The translations under genes and the position numbers were made by a program. The notes under the pieces are model-generated. The model had not been told where the DNA came from and ran no database searches. It saw only the letters and a list, made by a program, of their open reading frames with translations. Of a stretch of DNA of 64,000 nt, positions 37,757-47,736 are shown piece after piece (position 1 is the first letter of the stretch; the number at the start of each line of letters is the position of its first letter). Origin of the DNA: Leisingera aquaemixtae (GTDB lineage: Bacteria; Pseudomonadota; Alphaproteobacteria; Rhodobacterales; Rhodobacteraceae); NCBI RefSeq assembly GCF_019801145.1, contig NZ_JAHVJQ010000006.1, forward strand, positions 278,881 through 342,880. Reading direction: 5' to 3'.

Positions 37757-38743
37757 TTAGCCCAGCGAAACGCTCGCGGCGCTCTCCGGCAGCTCCTCGT
37801 CAAAGCAGCGCTGATAGAACTCAGCCACGGTCTGACGCTCCAGCTCGTCGCATTTGTTCAGGAACGACAGGCGGAAGGCATAGCCCACGTTGCGGAAGAT
37901 CTCGGCGTTCTGGGCCCAGTTGATCACCGTCCGCGGCGACATCACGGTCGACAGATCGCCGTTCATGAAGGCGGTGCGGGTGAGGTCGGCAACGGTCACC
38001 ATCTGGGAGATCTTCTTGCGGCCCTCGGCAGTGTTGTAATGCGGCGCCTTGGACAGAACGATGGCGCTTTCGGCGTCATGGCTCAGGTAGTTCAGGGTCG
38101 AGACCAGCGACCAGCGGTCCATCTGCGCCTGGTTGATCTGCTGGGTGCCGTGGTACAGCCCGGTGGTGTCGCCAAGGCCAACGGTGTTGGCGGTGGCAAA
38201 CAGGCGGAAGAACGGGTTCGGGGTGATGATCTCGTTCTGGTCCAGCAGGGTCAGCTTGCCGTCATGCTCCAGCACCCGCTGGATCACGAACATCACGTCG
38301 GCGCGGCCGGCGTCGTATTCGTCGAACACGATCGCAACCGGGTTGCGCAGTGCCCAGGGCAGGATGCCCTCGTGGAACTCAGTGACCTGCTTGCCGTCGC
38401 GCAGCTTGATCGCGTCCTTGCCGATCAGGTCGATACGGGAGATGTGGCTGTCCAGGTTCACCCGGACGGAGGGCCAGTTCAGCCGCGCCGCAACCTGCTC
38501 GATGTGGGTCGACTTGCCGGTGCCGTGGTAGCCCTGGATCATCACACGGCGGTTGTGGCTGAAGCCCGCCAGGATCGCCAGCGTGGTTTCCGGGTCGAAC
38601 TTGTAGGTGTGGTCCATCGCAGGCACCCGCTCGGAGCCCTCGGCAAAGCCCTTGACCGTCATGTCCGTGTCGATCCCGAACACATCGCGCACCGAAATTG
38701 TTTCGGTCGGTTTCGCATTCATATCCACAAAGCCGTCGGTCAT
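37757..38743 (-). CDS. cobS: Cobaltochelatase subunit CobS
   Basis: CobS is the AAA+ ATPase subunit of the aerobic cobaltochelatase, forming a ring with CobT. The 328-residue product has Walker [11 protein letters not shown] at about 68-77, Walker [14 protein letters not shown] and [10 protein letters not shown] as sensor region. A ribosome site (AAGGA) precedes the ATG. The large subunit cobN is not in the window. Confidence 0.96.
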   Translation of the reverse strand: MTDGFVDMNAKPTETISVRDVFGIDTDMTVKGFAEGSERVPAMDHTYKFDPETTLAILAGFSHNRRVMIQGYHGTGKSTHIEQVAARLNWPSVRVNLDSHISRIDLIGKDAIKLRDGKQVTEFHEGILPWALRNPVAIVFDEYDAGRADVMFVIQRVLEHDGKLTLLDQNEIITPNPFFRLFATANTVGLGDTTGLYHGTQQINQAQMDRWSLVSTLNYLSHDAESAIVLSKAPHYNTAEGRKKISQMVTVADLTRTAFMNGDLSTVMSPRTVINWAQNAEIFRNVGYAFRLSFLNKCDELERQTVAEFYQRCFDEELPESAASVSLG

Positions 38744-39147
38744 CGCAGTCGATCCTTATCCCTCTTCCCTGCTGTCAGGGGCCAATTCGCGGGATTGGTG
38801 CCTGATCTGACGGGCAAGGGCAAGGGAAAGTCGCGCCGGAATCCAGCTGAAGCAGAGATTGTTCCCGAACTGGACAGGCAGGTCCGGGGCAGGCAGGAGC
38901 TGAATGAGCTGCGAAGGACGAGGCGGCGCCGGTGCCAGGCTGGCGGTTCCAGACGTACTGCGCCCCCGGCCGGGCAGCAGGGGGCGCGAATTACCGGATC
39001 ATTGTTAGCTATGGGGGGACAAGCTGCGTCCGGTATGTCCCTGCGTAACGGTTCAGTGCCGGGGGCGTCAAAGAAATAAAATCTCTATCATAAATTTTCG
39101 GCAAAAGACCGCCCATTGCCGCAGGCGCGGGCAGGCGCTGCGGCAAG
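38744..39147. other. Gap between cobS and the J-domain gene
   Basis: About 400 bp without a gene. It contains an inverted repeat GCGCCCCC/GGGGGCGC (38960-38967 with 38980-38987) and an AT-rich patch near 39070-39105. The cobS promoter presumably lies at its left end. I see nothing else. Confidence 0.45.
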
Positions 39148-39172
39148 GAAAAAGGGCGGCTGCCGCCGCCCT
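39148..39172 (-). terminator. Terminator of the J-domain gene
   Basis: On the minus strand AGGGCGGC-GGCA-GCCGCCCT is followed by TTTTTCC, 25 bp after the stop codon. Confidence 0.8.
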
Positions 39173-39196
39173 GCTGTCCGGAAATTTCTGCGGCGC

Positions 39197-39820
39197 TTAC
39201 TTGAAGCTGCGGCTGTCCTTGATCTGGTCCCAGGCCCAGCGGACTTCCTGCAGCTGCTCCTCCTGGCTGCGGTCGCCGCCGTTCATGTCCGGGTGCAGCA
39301 CCTTGATCAGCTTCTTGTAAGCCTTGCGGATGTCGGCCTTGGACCAGTCGTCCTTGGCCTCCAGGATTTCGATGGCGCGGCGCTCGGTGGGCGGCAGGCG
39401 GCGGCCCGCCTTGGCGGCGCGGCCCGGGTTCTGGGTGGCGTTGGCGCCCAGCACCTGGTGCGGATCCTCGATGCCCAGCCGCGCCCAGGCGCGGGCCTCG
39501 GGGTCGCCCATCGGCTTGGTCTCGCGCTCCCAAACCTTGTCCTTGGAGCGCTGTGCGTTCAGCTCCGCCTCGGTGGTGCCTTCGAAGAAGTTCCAGCTGT
39601 TGTTGTACTCGCGCACATGCTCCTGGCAGAACCAGTAGAAGTCATCCAGCACGTCCGGCGCCTTGGGGGCGCGGAACTTGCCGGCTTCCTGGCAGCCTTC
39701 CTTGTCGCAGACGCGCTGGGACGTCTCAGACGCACCCGTGGCAGCGCGCCGCCCGCGCGGGTTCTTCTTCTTGGCGGAGCGGACGGACATATCGAAGCCA
39801 AAGGGATCGGATTTGGACAT
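39197..39820 (-). CDS. J-domain (DnaJ-like) protein
   Basis: A 207-residue protein with a C-terminal J domain of about 60 residues: KADIRKAYKKLIKVLHPDMNGGD contains the HPD motif needed to stimulate a DnaK ATPase. The N-terminal part (CDKEGCQEAGKFRAPKAPD, FYWFCQEHVREYNNSWNFF) has a CxxxxC and C pattern suggesting a small metal site; it is shared by alphaproteobacterial members. ATG 39820 follows AAGGTG. It is divergent from bolA, and the client is unknown. Confidence 0.88.
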   Translation of the reverse strand: MSKSDPFGFDMSVRSAKKKNPRGRRAATGASETSQRVCDKEGCQEAGKFRAPKAPDVLDDFYWFCQEHVREYNNSWNFFEGTTEAELNAQRSKDKVWERETKPMGDPEARAWARLGIEDPHQVLGANATQNPGRAAKAGRRLPPTERRAIEILEAKDDWSKADIRKAYKKLIKVLHPDMNGGDRSQEEQLQEVRWAWDQIKDSRSFK

Positions 39821-39925
39821 GGGCGCACCTTCTAGACGCATCTGTTCGACTCGGAGGCAGCAGTTTAGTCTAAGGGGCGCCAGATTGAAGGGGGCGCAGG
39901 CAAAAAATATGGGGATGAGCGGAAA

Positions 39926-40180
39926 ATGAGCATGAAGCAGGAAATGGAAGCGGCGTTGCAGGCGGCCTTTGCCCCGAGCGCGCTGGAAGTGGTCAACGAA
40001 AGCCACAAGCACGCGGGCCACGCAGGCGACGACGGCTCGGGCGAGAGCCATTTTGCGGTGATGATCCGCGCCGAGGCCTTTCAGGGCATGAACCGGGTGC
40101 AGCAGCACCGCGCGGTGCACAAGGCGCTGGGGGGTATCGTGCCGCGCATCCACGCGCTGGCGCTGGATACCGGCGCCTGA
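39926..40180 (+). CDS. bolA: BolA family protein
   Basis: An 84-residue BolA-like protein with the class II KH-type fold: LEVVNESHKHAGH, SHFAVMIRAEAFQGMNRVQQHRAVHKALG and the C-terminal IHALALDT. BolA proteins bind monothiol glutaredoxins through a shared [2Fe-2S] cluster and act in iron-sulfur or envelope stress control; both the invariant His and the His of the RVQQHR helix are present. It is divergent from the J-domain gene, 105 bp apart. Confidence 0.93.
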   Translation: MSMKQEMEAALQAAFAPSALEVVNESHKHAGHAGDDGSGESHFAVMIRAEAFQGMNRVQQHRAVHKALGGIVPRIHALALDTGA

Positions 40181-40253
40181 GGCGCCGCGGCGCACGGACG
40201 CGCCCGCCCTGAGAGGGGGCTAGGGCGGGCAGTCTGCCCGCCATTCACGGGCT

Positions 40254-40748
40254 CTACTTATCGCCGTCTTTCAGACCGGCCCGTGCCTTCAGCGCTGCGG
40301 TCATGCCGGAAACCGGGCTCAGTTCCTCAACCCCGTCGTCGGCCTGCATCCTGGCCGCACCCGGTCCCGGAACCTGTTCCGCTTCCGGCGGCGCTTCGGG
40401 ATCGCCTGCCGCGGCCGTCAGCCGCGGTGTTTGCGGTTCGCTGTGGCGGAACGCAACGGAGGGCGCGGCGGGCTCCTTGCGGCTTGCTGCCGGGGCCTGT
40501 GCCGGTTTCTCCGCCGCGATGGCGCGGCGGAACACCATCACGTTGCGCCAGTTGGTCGTCGATCCGGTCAGGCCGGAGCGTTCCTCGCTGGGCAGCAGTT
40601 CGGCGCGCTGGAACTCCCAGCCTTCCGCGGCCATCTCATTGAGCAGGATCTCCACCGAATTGGCAAAGCGCGCCTCCGGTGTCTTCACCCCCTTGGCCTT
40701 GGTGCCTTTCTGCGGTGCCGGGACAACCTTGTACTCGAATGCCTGCAT
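40254..40748 (-). CDS. DUF4177 domain protein
   Basis: A 164-residue protein. The first ~80 residues (FEYKVVPAPQKG, LLNEMAAEGWEFQRAELLP, RNVMVFRR) match the small DUF4177 domain, followed by a low-complexity Pro/Ala/Glu tail. The function is unknown. GGAG precedes the ATG. It is convergent with bolA and 170 bp downstream of pepT. Confidence 0.8.
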   Translation of the reverse strand: MQAFEYKVVPAPQKGTKAKGVKTPEARFANSVEILLNEMAAEGWEFQRAELLPSEERSGLTGSTTNWRNVMVFRRAIAAEKPAQAPAASRKEPAAPSVAFRHSEPQTPRLTAAAGDPEAPPEAEQVPGPGAARMQADDGVEELSPVSGMTAALKARAGLKDGDK

Positions 40749-40853
40749 GAACGTCTCCTGTCTTGCCGCGCAGGTTTAGCCGAAAGAGGGATGCGGTCAA
40801 GGGCGCGGCATCCGGCCCATGCGCGGCAGGGCGCCGTTTCCCTGCGAGGAGAA

Positions 40854-40883
40854 CGGCCCGGAAAACACGCGTTTCCCGGGCCG
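40854..40883. terminator. Hairpin downstream of pepT
   Basis: CGGCCCGG-AAA pairs with TTT-C-CCGGGCCG around a short loop; a T run (TTTTT) follows on the plus strand only. The orientation of the T run does not fit pepT, so its role is unclear. Confidence 0.35.
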
Positions 40884-40918
40884 GAGTTTTTGCAAAATTC
40901 CGCTTGCCGCAGCCGGTC

Positions 40919-42160
40919 TCAGCCTGTTTCCGCCGCCATCTGCACCAGCGTCAGGCAGACCTCCGTGGCCTTGGCCATGTCTTGCACCGAAATCCATTCC
41001 AGCGGCCCGTGCACATTCTGCATGCCGGTGAAGATGTTGGGCGTCGGCACCCCCAGCTCGGTCAGCCGCGAGCCGTCGGTGCCGCCGCGGATCGGGGCCG
41101 TGACGGGGATGATCCCATGCGCCTCGCAGGCCGCCAGCGCCAGCTCCACCGGGGTCATGTCGTTTTCCAGCCAGTACCGCATGTTACGGTATTGCGGGAA
41201 GATTTCGCAGGTGATCCCGGCCCGCGGCTCCGAGGCCTGCACCGCTTCGCAGACCTTTTGCAGCAGTTCGCCCTTAGCGGCCAGCCCGTCGAGTTCGAAG
41301 TCGCGCAGGATCAGCTTGATCTCCATCTCCGAAGACCCGCCGTTCATGTCGGTGATATGGATGAACCCCTCGCGCTCCTCGGTGGTTTCCGGCGTCATGG
41401 TGGCTTGCGGCAGGGTCTGCACGATCTTTGCCGCCAGATGCGCGGCGTTCACCATCTTCTCCTTGGCCCAGCCGGGGTGGATCGACACGCCCTTGACGCT
41501 CACCACCGCGCGGTCGGCAGAGAAGCTCTCATAGACGATCTCGCCTGCTTCGCCGCCGTCCAGCGTATAGGCGAAATCCACGCCCAGGTCCTTGGGCAGC
41601 TGCGCGCCGACGCCGCGGCCGATTTCCTCGTCCGGGGTGAAGGCGAGGCGGATCTTCGGGTGTTTGATCTTCGGGTTCGCCAGCAGATGCCGCGCCAGGG
41701 TCATCACGATGGCGACGCCCGCCTTGTCGTCAGCCCCCAATAGGGTGAGGCCGGAGGCAGTGATCAGGTCGTCCCCCTGTTTGGAGGCGAGGTAGGGGGA
41801 TTTTTGCGGCGACAGCACCAGGTCCGGGTTGTCGGGATAGGTGATATCACCACCGTCATACCCTTTGATCACCCGCGGCTTGACGCCGGTGGCATTGAAC
41901 TGCGGCGCGGTGTCGACGTGAGCGAGCAGGCCGATAGCCGGCCCCGGCGCAGTGGCGGGAATGGTGGCCAGCACGACGCCGTAATCGGTGAGCGTCACCT
42001 CCTCAGCACCGGTCTCCTGCAGCTCTGCCACCAGCAGGTTCAGCATGTCGAACTGGATTTCGGTGCTGGGCGTCGTGGCTGAGGTCTCGTCGCTCTGGCT
42101 GTCGATGGCGGCGTAGCGGACCAGGCGGTCCTCGAGTTCCTGATCGAAAATGCGTTCCAT
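40919..42160 (-). CDS. pepT: Peptidase T (tripeptide aminopeptidase)
   Basis: PepT is a cytosolic M20B zinc peptidase that removes the N-terminal residue of tripeptides. The 413-residue product has the family's metal-binding segments: GLLAHVDTAP, LGADDKAGVAIVM and FTPDEEIGRG, then GGTDGSRLTELGVPTPNIFTG near the C-terminus. ATG 42160 has GGAGG 6 bp upstream, better than the upstream in-frame start at 42202. It stands alone, 160 bp after the gatB terminator. Confidence 0.95.
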   Translation of the reverse strand: MERIFDQELEDRLVRYAAIDSQSDETSATTPSTEIQFDMLNLLVAELQETGAEEVTLTDYGVVLATIPATAPGPAIGLLAHVDTAPQFNATGVKPRVIKGYDGGDITYPDNPDLVLSPQKSPYLASKQGDDLITASGLTLLGADDKAGVAIVMTLARHLLANPKIKHPKIRLAFTPDEEIGRGVGAQLPKDLGVDFAYTLDGGEAGEIVYESFSADRAVVSVKGVSIHPGWAKEKMVNAAHLAAKIVQTLPQATMTPETTEEREGFIHITDMNGGSSEMEIKLILRDFELDGLAAKGELLQKVCEAVQASEPRAGITCEIFPQYRNMRYWLENDMTPVELALAACEAHGIIPVTAPIRGGTDGSRLTELGVPTPNIFTGMQNVHGPLEWISVQDMAKATEVCLTLVQMAAETG

Positions 42161-42321
42161 GAAACCTCCGGTATTTTGGCGGGAGCAAAGCCGTTGTAGC
42201 AAGGAAGGTCAATGCATGTGTTCCGCCCGGCCGGGACGGGCGTTGCCCTCAGTGAAACGGCACCACCCGGTGCACAAGGGGTGTACAGGGGGTGCACGCA
42301 TATCACCCCGCCTTCCGGCAC

Positions 42322-42350
42322 AAAAAAAGGGCGCCGCGAGGGCGCCCTTT
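42322..42350 (-). terminator. Terminator of gatB
   Basis: On the minus strand AAAGGGCGCC-CTCGC-GGCGCCCTTT is followed by TTTTTG, 23 bp past the gatB stop. Confidence 0.88.
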
Positions 42351-42372
42351 AGAATTTCCTGTCCCGCGGGAA

Positions 42373-43884
42373 TCAGCCGCCCAGTTTCTTGGCGACCAGC
42401 TCGTTCACCGCCTTGGGATTGGCCTTGCCGCCGGTGGCCTTCATCACCTGGCCGACAAACCAGCCCGCCAGCTTCGGGTTCACCTTGGCCTTCTCCACCT
42501 GCGCCGGGTTGGCGGCGATGATTTCGTCCAAAGCGGTCTCGATGGCGCCAGTATCTGTAACCTGCTTCATGCCGCGTTCCTCGACGATCTGGGCCGGGTC
42601 GCCGCCCTCGGTATAGACGATCTCGAACAGGTCCTTGGCGATCTTGCCGGAGATCGCATCCGAGGAAATCAGGTCGATGATGCCGCCCAGCTGGGCAGGG
42701 GAGACCGGGGATTCGGTGATCGTGTGGTCTTCTTTCTTCAGGCGGCCGAACAGCTCGTTGATGACCCAGTTCGCGGCCAGCTTGCCGCTGCGGCCCTTGG
42801 CGGTTTCCTCAAAGAAGGCCGCCGATTCCACATCCGCGGTCAGCACCGAGGCGTCATAGTCGGAAAGGCCGAAGTCATTGATGAAACGCGCCTTTTTCTC
42901 GTCCGGAAGCTCCGGCAGGTTGGCGGCGATATCATCGACCCAGGCCTGCTCAATTTCCAGCGGCAGCAGGTCAGGATCGGGGAAATAGCGGTAGTCATGC
43001 GCCTCTTCCTTGGAGCGCATGGAACGGGTTTCGCCCTTGTCCGGGTCGTACAGGCGGGTTTCCTGCACCACTTCGCCGCCGCCCTCAAGGATGGCGATCT
43101 GGCGGCGCGCCTCCACTTCAATGGCCTGCTGGATAAAGCGCATGGAGTTCATGTTCTTGATCTCGCAGCGGGTGCCGAGGTGGCTGAAGTCCTGGGTTTC
43201 CTGGTACTTCTCGTACTGGCCCGGCAGGCAGACCGAGACGTTCACGTCGGCGCGCAGGTTGCCGTTCTGCATGTTGCCGTCGCAGGTGCCCAGGTACTGC
43301 ATGATCTGGCGCAGCTTGGCGATATAGGCCGCCGCTTCTTCCGGCCCGCGGATGTCGGGGCGGGAGACGATTTCCATCAGGCAGACGCCGGTGCGGTTCA
43401 GGTCGACAAAGGACATGTTGGGATCCATGTCGTGGATCGACTTGCCCGCGTCCTGTTCCATGTGGATGCGTTCGATCCGCACGGTGCGCGCGGTGCCGTC
43501 GCCCAGTTCCACCAGCACTTCGCCTTCGCCCACAATGGGATGATAAAGCTGGGAAATCTGGTAGCCCTGCGGCAGGTCGGGGTAGAAATAGTTCTTGCGG
43601 TCAAAGGCGGACCACAGGTTGATGTCCGCTTTCAGGCCCAGGCCGGTGCGCACCGCCTGCTCGACGCAGTATTCGTTGATCACCGGCAGCATGCCGGGCA
43701 TCGCCGCGTCCACGAAAGCCACGTTGGAGTTCGGCTCGGCGCCGAATTTGGTGGAGGCGCCGGAGAACAGCTTGGCATTGGAGCTGACCTGGGCATGCAC
43801 CTCCATGCCGATGACCAGTTCCCAGTCATGCTTGGCGCCCGCGATCACCTTGGGCTTGGGGAGTTCATATGTCAGGTCGAGCAT
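42373..43884 (-). CDS. gatB: Asp-tRNA(Asn)/Glu-tRNA(Gln) amidotransferase subunit B
   Basis: GatB is the tRNA-binding kinase subunit of the GatCAB complex that converts mischarged Glu-tRNA(Gln) or Asp-tRNA(Asn) into the amide form. The 503-residue protein has [51 protein letters not shown] ([15 protein letters not shown]) and the C-terminal YqeY-like tail domain. ATG 43884 begins the family sequence; the frame runs 96 bp further upstream without similarity. gatA and gatC are not in the window. Confidence 0.97.
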   Translation of the reverse strand: MLDLTYELPKPKVIAGAKHDWELVIGMEVHAQVSSNAKLFSGASTKFGAEPNSNVAFVDAAMPGMLPVINEYCVEQAVRTGLGLKADINLWSAFDRKNYFYPDLPQGYQISQLYHPIVGEGEVLVELGDGTARTVRIERIHMEQDAGKSIHDMDPNMSFVDLNRTGVCLMEIVSRPDIRGPEEAAAYIAKLRQIMQYLGTCDGNMQNGNLRADVNVSVCLPGQYEKYQETQDFSHLGTRCEIKNMNSMRFIQQAIEVEARRQIAILEGGGEVVQETRLYDPDKGETRSMRSKEEAHDYRYFPDPDLLPLEIEQAWVDDIAANLPELPDEKKARFINDFGLSDYDASVLTADVESAAFFEETAKGRSGKLAANWVINELFGRLKKEDHTITESPVSPAQLGGIIDLISSDAISGKIAKDLFEIVYTEGGDPAQIVEERGMKQVTDTGAIETALDEIIAANPAQVEKAKVNPKLAGWFVGQVMKATGGKANPKAVNELVAKKLGG

Positions 43885-44063
43885 GGTTTTCCGCCGTATC
43901 CGAATGTCCTTGGTTGGCAAGCGTTCTAGGCCAGTGCGGCAGGGGGAGCAAGAGCCGCGAGGGCGGGAAAAAGCGGCCATTGGGCGGAAATCAGGCTGTT
44001 ATGTTCCGGCGCGGAAGCGGAAGCCGGAAGGCGGCAGCTCAATTCAGCTGCCGCGAGGTGCCT

Positions 44064-44798
44064 TTAGGCTGTGGCCAGCCGCTGGCTGCTGCGGCGCAGG
44101 GCGCCGAGGGAAAACAGCTGGAAGGCAATGAACACCGGCACGAAGTATTCCGGGAACAGGGCCAGCGGATAGGCGTTGATGATATTGGGATTGTCAAAGG
44201 ACATCAGCTGCAGGGCGCCTGCCGAGGTTGCGATACCAAGGCTGACCGCTACGGCGAAATCCAGCAGGCCGATGTAGCTGGCGCGGCGCACCAGGGCCTC
44301 GGCGTTCGCATCGCCGCGGTTCAGGGCACGCATCGCCTGGATCGCCGCGATGCCCGCGAGAATGTCGCCGATGCCCGCGGGCAGTGCGAATTGCCAGGGC
44401 AGGTCCCCCATCAGCCAGCCGATCAGAAACACGCCGCCCATCAGCCGGAGGCTTTGAATGCTGATCAGATGCGCGTGGCTGAGCCCGTGCAGGATAGCCC
44501 GGCCCGTGACTGTCAGGCGGCCCATGGCCCAGAGAAGCAAGGCCCCGCCGATAAGCGGCATCAGCGCGTAAGGCGGATCGGTGATTTCGAGGGGCGGCAT
44601 GAGTATGCCGGCTTTGGCCAGTATTGTGACCAGCGGATACCATAGTCCAAGCAGGGCGGTGGTGACGGCGACACCTGCCGCCGCTTGTCTCGGCGGCAGG
44701 CCTGACCTGAGAGCGCCGATGCTGACAAGGCCAATTGCAAAGGCTGGCAGGATGACCGCGAAGGTTTGAACGTAAACAGTGGCGAGAGATTCGAACAT
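44064..44798 (-). CDS. Multi-pass membrane protein of unknown function
   Basis: A 244-residue protein with about seven hydrophobic segments (near 10-30, 40-62, 75-92, 112-130, 135-155, 170-195 and 210-232). No motif I can assign to a family is visible. It is divergent from an HxlR-type regulator with 105 bp and a palindrome between them, which suggests that the regulator controls it, for example in response to a redox or electrophile signal. Confidence 0.8.
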   Translation of the reverse strand: MFESLATVYVQTFAVILPAFAIGLVSIGALRSGLPPRQAAAGVAVTTALLGLWYPLVTILAKAGILMPPLEITDPPYALMPLIGGALLLWAMGRLTVTGRAILHGLSHAHLISIQSLRLMGGVFLIGWLMGDLPWQFALPAGIGDILAGIAAIQAMRALNRGDANAEALVRRASYIGLLDFAVAVSLGIATSAGALQLMSFDNPNIINAYPLALFPEYFVPVFIAFQLFSLGALRRSSQRLATA

Positions 44799-44844
44799 TT
44801 GCCTTACTCCTACTGGACTGGCTGCATGTGAGTCCTGTTGTGGT

Positions 44845-44869
44845 AGTGACTATCAAATATGTAGTAACT
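44845..44869. promoter_or_regulatory. Likely HxlR operator
   Basis: AGTGACTA and TAGTAACT (7 of 8 bases complementary as an inverted repeat) are separated by 9 bp in the gap between the membrane protein gene and the regulator gene. The size and place suit a dimeric winged-helix regulator that acts on both genes. Confidence 0.5.
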
Positions 44870-44903
44870 TCACATTTGCAAGCTGGGCGCTTAAATTATC
44901 CCT

Positions 44904-45236
44904 ATGAGCCAGCAGCCACGCGAAAATTGCCCGGTTCTGCGGGCGTCGAATGTCATGGGGGACCAATGGGTTCTTCTGATCCTGCGGGAGTTTTTTCTGG
45001 AAGGGCCGCGCCGGTTCCAGGACCTGCAGGACATCTTGAAGATCTCTCCTAACACCCTGTCAGGACGGCTGCGCAGGCTGGAGGAAAACGGCGTGCTGGA
45101 GCGGCAGGCCTATTCGCAGAACCCGCCGCGGTGGGAGTACCATCTGACCAAAAGCGGCGAGGCCCTGGCCCCGGTCATGAATGCGATCCGGGCTTGGGGT
45201 GAGGCGCATACTCCGGATCTGCCGGAAGGGTCCTGA
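44904..45236 (+). CDS. HxlR-family transcriptional regulator
   Basis: A 110-residue winged-helix protein with the HxlR layout: an N-terminal cysteine (Cys9, in ENCPVLRA), then GDQWVLLILREFFLEGPRRFQDL followed by ISPNTLSGRLRRLEENGVLERQAY. The single N-terminal Cys is used by several HxlR members to sense aldehydes, quinones or disulfide stress. It is divergent from the membrane protein gene and likely regulates it and itself. Confidence 0.9.
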   Translation: MSQQPRENCPVLRASNVMGDQWVLLILREFFLEGPRRFQDLQDILKISPNTLSGRLRRLEENGVLERQAYSQNPPRWEYHLTKSGEALAPVMNAIRAWGEAHTPDLPEGS

Positions 45237-45336
45237 AATCACTGGCGGGTGGCCGCCGGATACGCATTGAGCTCTTGGCGGCGTGCGCCGGCAGGGCTAG
45301 AACTGGCAGCCCGAGAAGAATTTTGAGGAGGCCGCC

Positions 45337-47694
45337 ATGGACACATCCGCCCGCATCAGCCAGACCATTGCAACGGAAATCGGCGCCGCCGCCAAGCAGG
45401 TGAGCGCGGCTGTGGCGCTGCTGGACGAGGGCGCCACGGTGCCGTTTGTCGCGCGCTACCGCAAGGAGGCGACCGGCGGGCTGGACGACACCCAGCTGCG
45501 TACCCTGGCGGAGCGGCTGGAATATCTGCGCGAGCTGGAAAAACGGCGGGCGGCGATCCTCGAGTCGATCAAGGGGCAGGACAAGCTGACCGATGATCTG
45601 GCGGCCTCGATCGCCAAGGCGGAGACCAAGGCGCAGCTGGAGGATATCTATCTGCCCTACAAGCCCAAGCGGCGCACCAAGGCGATGATCGCCAAGGAAA
45701 ACGGGCTGGAGCCGCTGACGGATGCCATCCTGGCGGACCGCAGCGCCGATCCGGAGAAGCTTGCGGAAGGGTATATTTCCGAGGCCGTCGCCACAGTGAA
45801 GGACGCGCTGAACGGAGCGCGCGATATCCTGACCGAGCGGCTGACCGAAAACGCCGCCCTGCTGGGCCGGCTGCGGGAGTTCCTGCAGCGGGAGGCAGTG
45901 CTGACAGCCAAGGTGGTCGAGGGCAAGGAGCAGGAGGGCGCCAAGTTCTCCGACTACTTCGCGCATTCCGAGCGCTGGGCGGATGTGCCCTCGCACCGGG
46001 CGCTGGCGATGCTGCGCGGCTCCAACGAGGGCGTGCTGACGCTGGACGTCGGGCCGGAGCCGGAAGAGGGCGTGGCACGGGCCGAGGCGATGGTCGCGGC
46101 GGAGCTGGGCGCGGGCGGCAACGGGCCGGGCGACAAGTGGCTGCGCAAGGTGGCGGGCTGGACCTGGCGGGTGAAGCTGAGCCTCTCGATGATGCTGGAA
46201 CTGATGGGTGATCTGCGCGGGCGGGCGCAGGAGGACGCCATTCAGGTTTTTGCCCGCAACCTCAAGGACCTGCTGTTTGCAGCTCCGGCCGGTGCGCGAC
46301 CGACTCTCGGGCTGGACCCGGGCATCCGCACCGGCGTCAAAGCGGCAGTGGTCGATGCAACCGGGAAACTGGTGGCCACCGAGACCTTGTACCCGTTCCA
46401 GCCAAAGAACGATCTGCGCGGGGCGCAGGTGTCGATTGTGAAACTGATCGCCGAACACGGGGTGGAGCTGATCGCCATCGGCAACGGCACCGCCAGCCGC
46501 GAGACCGAGCGGATGGTGGCCGAAGTGCTGAAACATATGCCTGCCAAGATCAAGGCGCCGACCAAGGTGGTGGTGTCTGAGGCCGGCGCCTCGGTCTATT
46601 CCGCTTCCGAGCTCGCAGCGCGGGAGTTCCCGGATCTGGATGTGAGCTTGCGCGGGGCGGTGTCGATTGCCCGGCGCCTGCAGGACCCGCTGGCGGAGCT
46701 GGTGAAGATCGAACCCAAGAGCATCGGCGTCGGCCAGTACCAGCATGACGTGGACCAGCATAAGCTGTCGAAGTCGCTGGAGGCAGTGATCGAGGACGTG
46801 GTGAACGCAGTCGGCGTCGACCTCAACATGGCCTCAGCCCCGCTGCTCTCTCATGTCTCGGGCCTCGGCCCCGGCCTGGCGGAGGCGATTGTGGCGCACC
46901 GCAACATGAACGGCGCATTCAGCTCGCGCAAGGAACTGCTGAAGGTGGCGCGGCTTGGCCCCAAGGCGTTTGAGCAATGCGCGGGCTTCCTGCGCATCCG
47001 CGACGGCAAGGAGCCGCTGGATGCCTCGTCAGTTCACCCCGAAAGCTATGATGTGGCACGCAAGATCGTCGCTGCCTGCGGCCGCGATATCCGCCAGATC
47101 ATGGGCGACGGCGCGGCGCTGAAGTCCCTGCGGGCGGAGGATTTTACCGGCGGAGACGTCGGCCTGCCCACGGTGCGCGACATTTTCCAGGAACTGGAAA
47201 AGCCGGGCCGCGACCCGCGCCCGTCCTTTGTGACCGCGTCCTTCAAGGACGGGGTGGAGGAGATCACCGACCTGAAGCCGGGGATGGTGCTGGAGGGCAC
47301 GGTGACAAACGTGGCGGCCTTTGGCGCGTTCGTCGATATCGGCGTCCATCAGGACGGGCTGGTGCATGTCAGCCAGCTGGCAGACCGGTTCGTGAAGGAC
47401 CCGCACGAGGTGGTGAAGACGGGCCAAGTGGTCAAGGTCACCGTCACCGAGGTGGACGTGCCGCGCAAGCGGATCGGGCTCACCATGAAAAAGGACGGCG
47501 GCGCCTCAGCCAAGGAGGAGCGCAACGCGCGCGGGCCCTCCAAGGGAGCAGGACCGCGCCGCGGCGGCAAGCCGGGCGGGTATCAGGGCGGCGGCAAGGG
47601 CAGGGCGTCTGCCGCGCCGAAAGGCGGCCAGAGCCGGGATCAGGGCACCGGCGCGCTGGGCGCTGCCTTGATGGACGCCTTCAAGAAGAAATGA
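45337..47694 (+). CDS. tex: RNA-binding transcription accessory protein Tex
   Basis: Tex is a nucleic-acid-binding protein linked to transcription and stress tolerance. The 785-residue protein has the Tex N-terminal domain ([17 protein letters not shown]), a YqgF/RNase H-like fold ([18 protein letters not shown] at about 325), helix-hairpin-helix repeats near 500-560 ([19 protein letters not shown]), and an S1 domain at about 645-715. The C-terminal 60 residues are a Gly/Lys/Arg-rich tail. GAGGAGG precedes the ATG, and a terminator follows. Confidence 0.96.
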   Translation: MDTSARISQTIATEIGAAAKQVSAAVALLDEGATVPFVARYRKEATGGLDDTQLRTLAERLEYLRELEKRRAAILESIKGQDKLTDDLAASIAKAETKAQLEDIYLPYKPKRRTKAMIAKENGLEPLTDAILADRSADPEKLAEGYISEAVATVKDALNGARDILTERLTENAALLGRLREFLQREAVLTAKVVEGKEQEGAKFSDYFAHSERWADVPSHRALAMLRGSNEGVLTLDVGPEPEEGVARAEAMVAAELGAGGNGPGDKWLRKVAGWTWRVKLSLSMMLELMGDLRGRAQEDAIQVFARNLKDLLFAAPAGARPTLGLDPGIRTGVKAAVVDATGKLVATETLYPFQPKNDLRGAQVSIVKLIAEHGVELIAIGNGTASRETERMVAEVLKHMPAKIKAPTKVVVSEAGASVYSASELAAREFPDLDVSLRGAVSIARRLQDPLAELVKIEPKSIGVGQYQHDVDQHKLSKSLEAVIEDVVNAVGVDLNMASAPLLSHVSGLGPGLAEAIVAHRNMNGAFSSRKELLKVARLGPKAFEQCAGFLRIRDGKEPLDASSVHPESYDVARKIVAACGRDIRQIMGDGAALKSLRAEDFTGGDVGLPTVRDIFQELEKPGRDPRPSFVTASFKDGVEEITDLKPGMVLEGTVTNVAAFGAFVDIGVHQDGLVHVSQLADRFVKDPHEVVKTGQVVKVTVTEVDVPRKRIGLTMKKDGGASAKEERNARGPSKGAGPRRGGKPGGYQGGGKGRASAAPKGGQSRDQGTGALGAALMDAFKKK

Positions 47695-47696
47695 GG

Positions 47697-47720
47697 AAAC
47701 GGGGCTTTGGCCCCGTTTTT
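47697..47720 (+). terminator. Terminator of tex
   Basis: AAACGGGGC-TTTG-GCCCCGTTTTT begins 2 bp after the tex stop codon. Confidence 0.9.
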
Positions 47721-47736
47721 CAACGATTGCGGGCAG

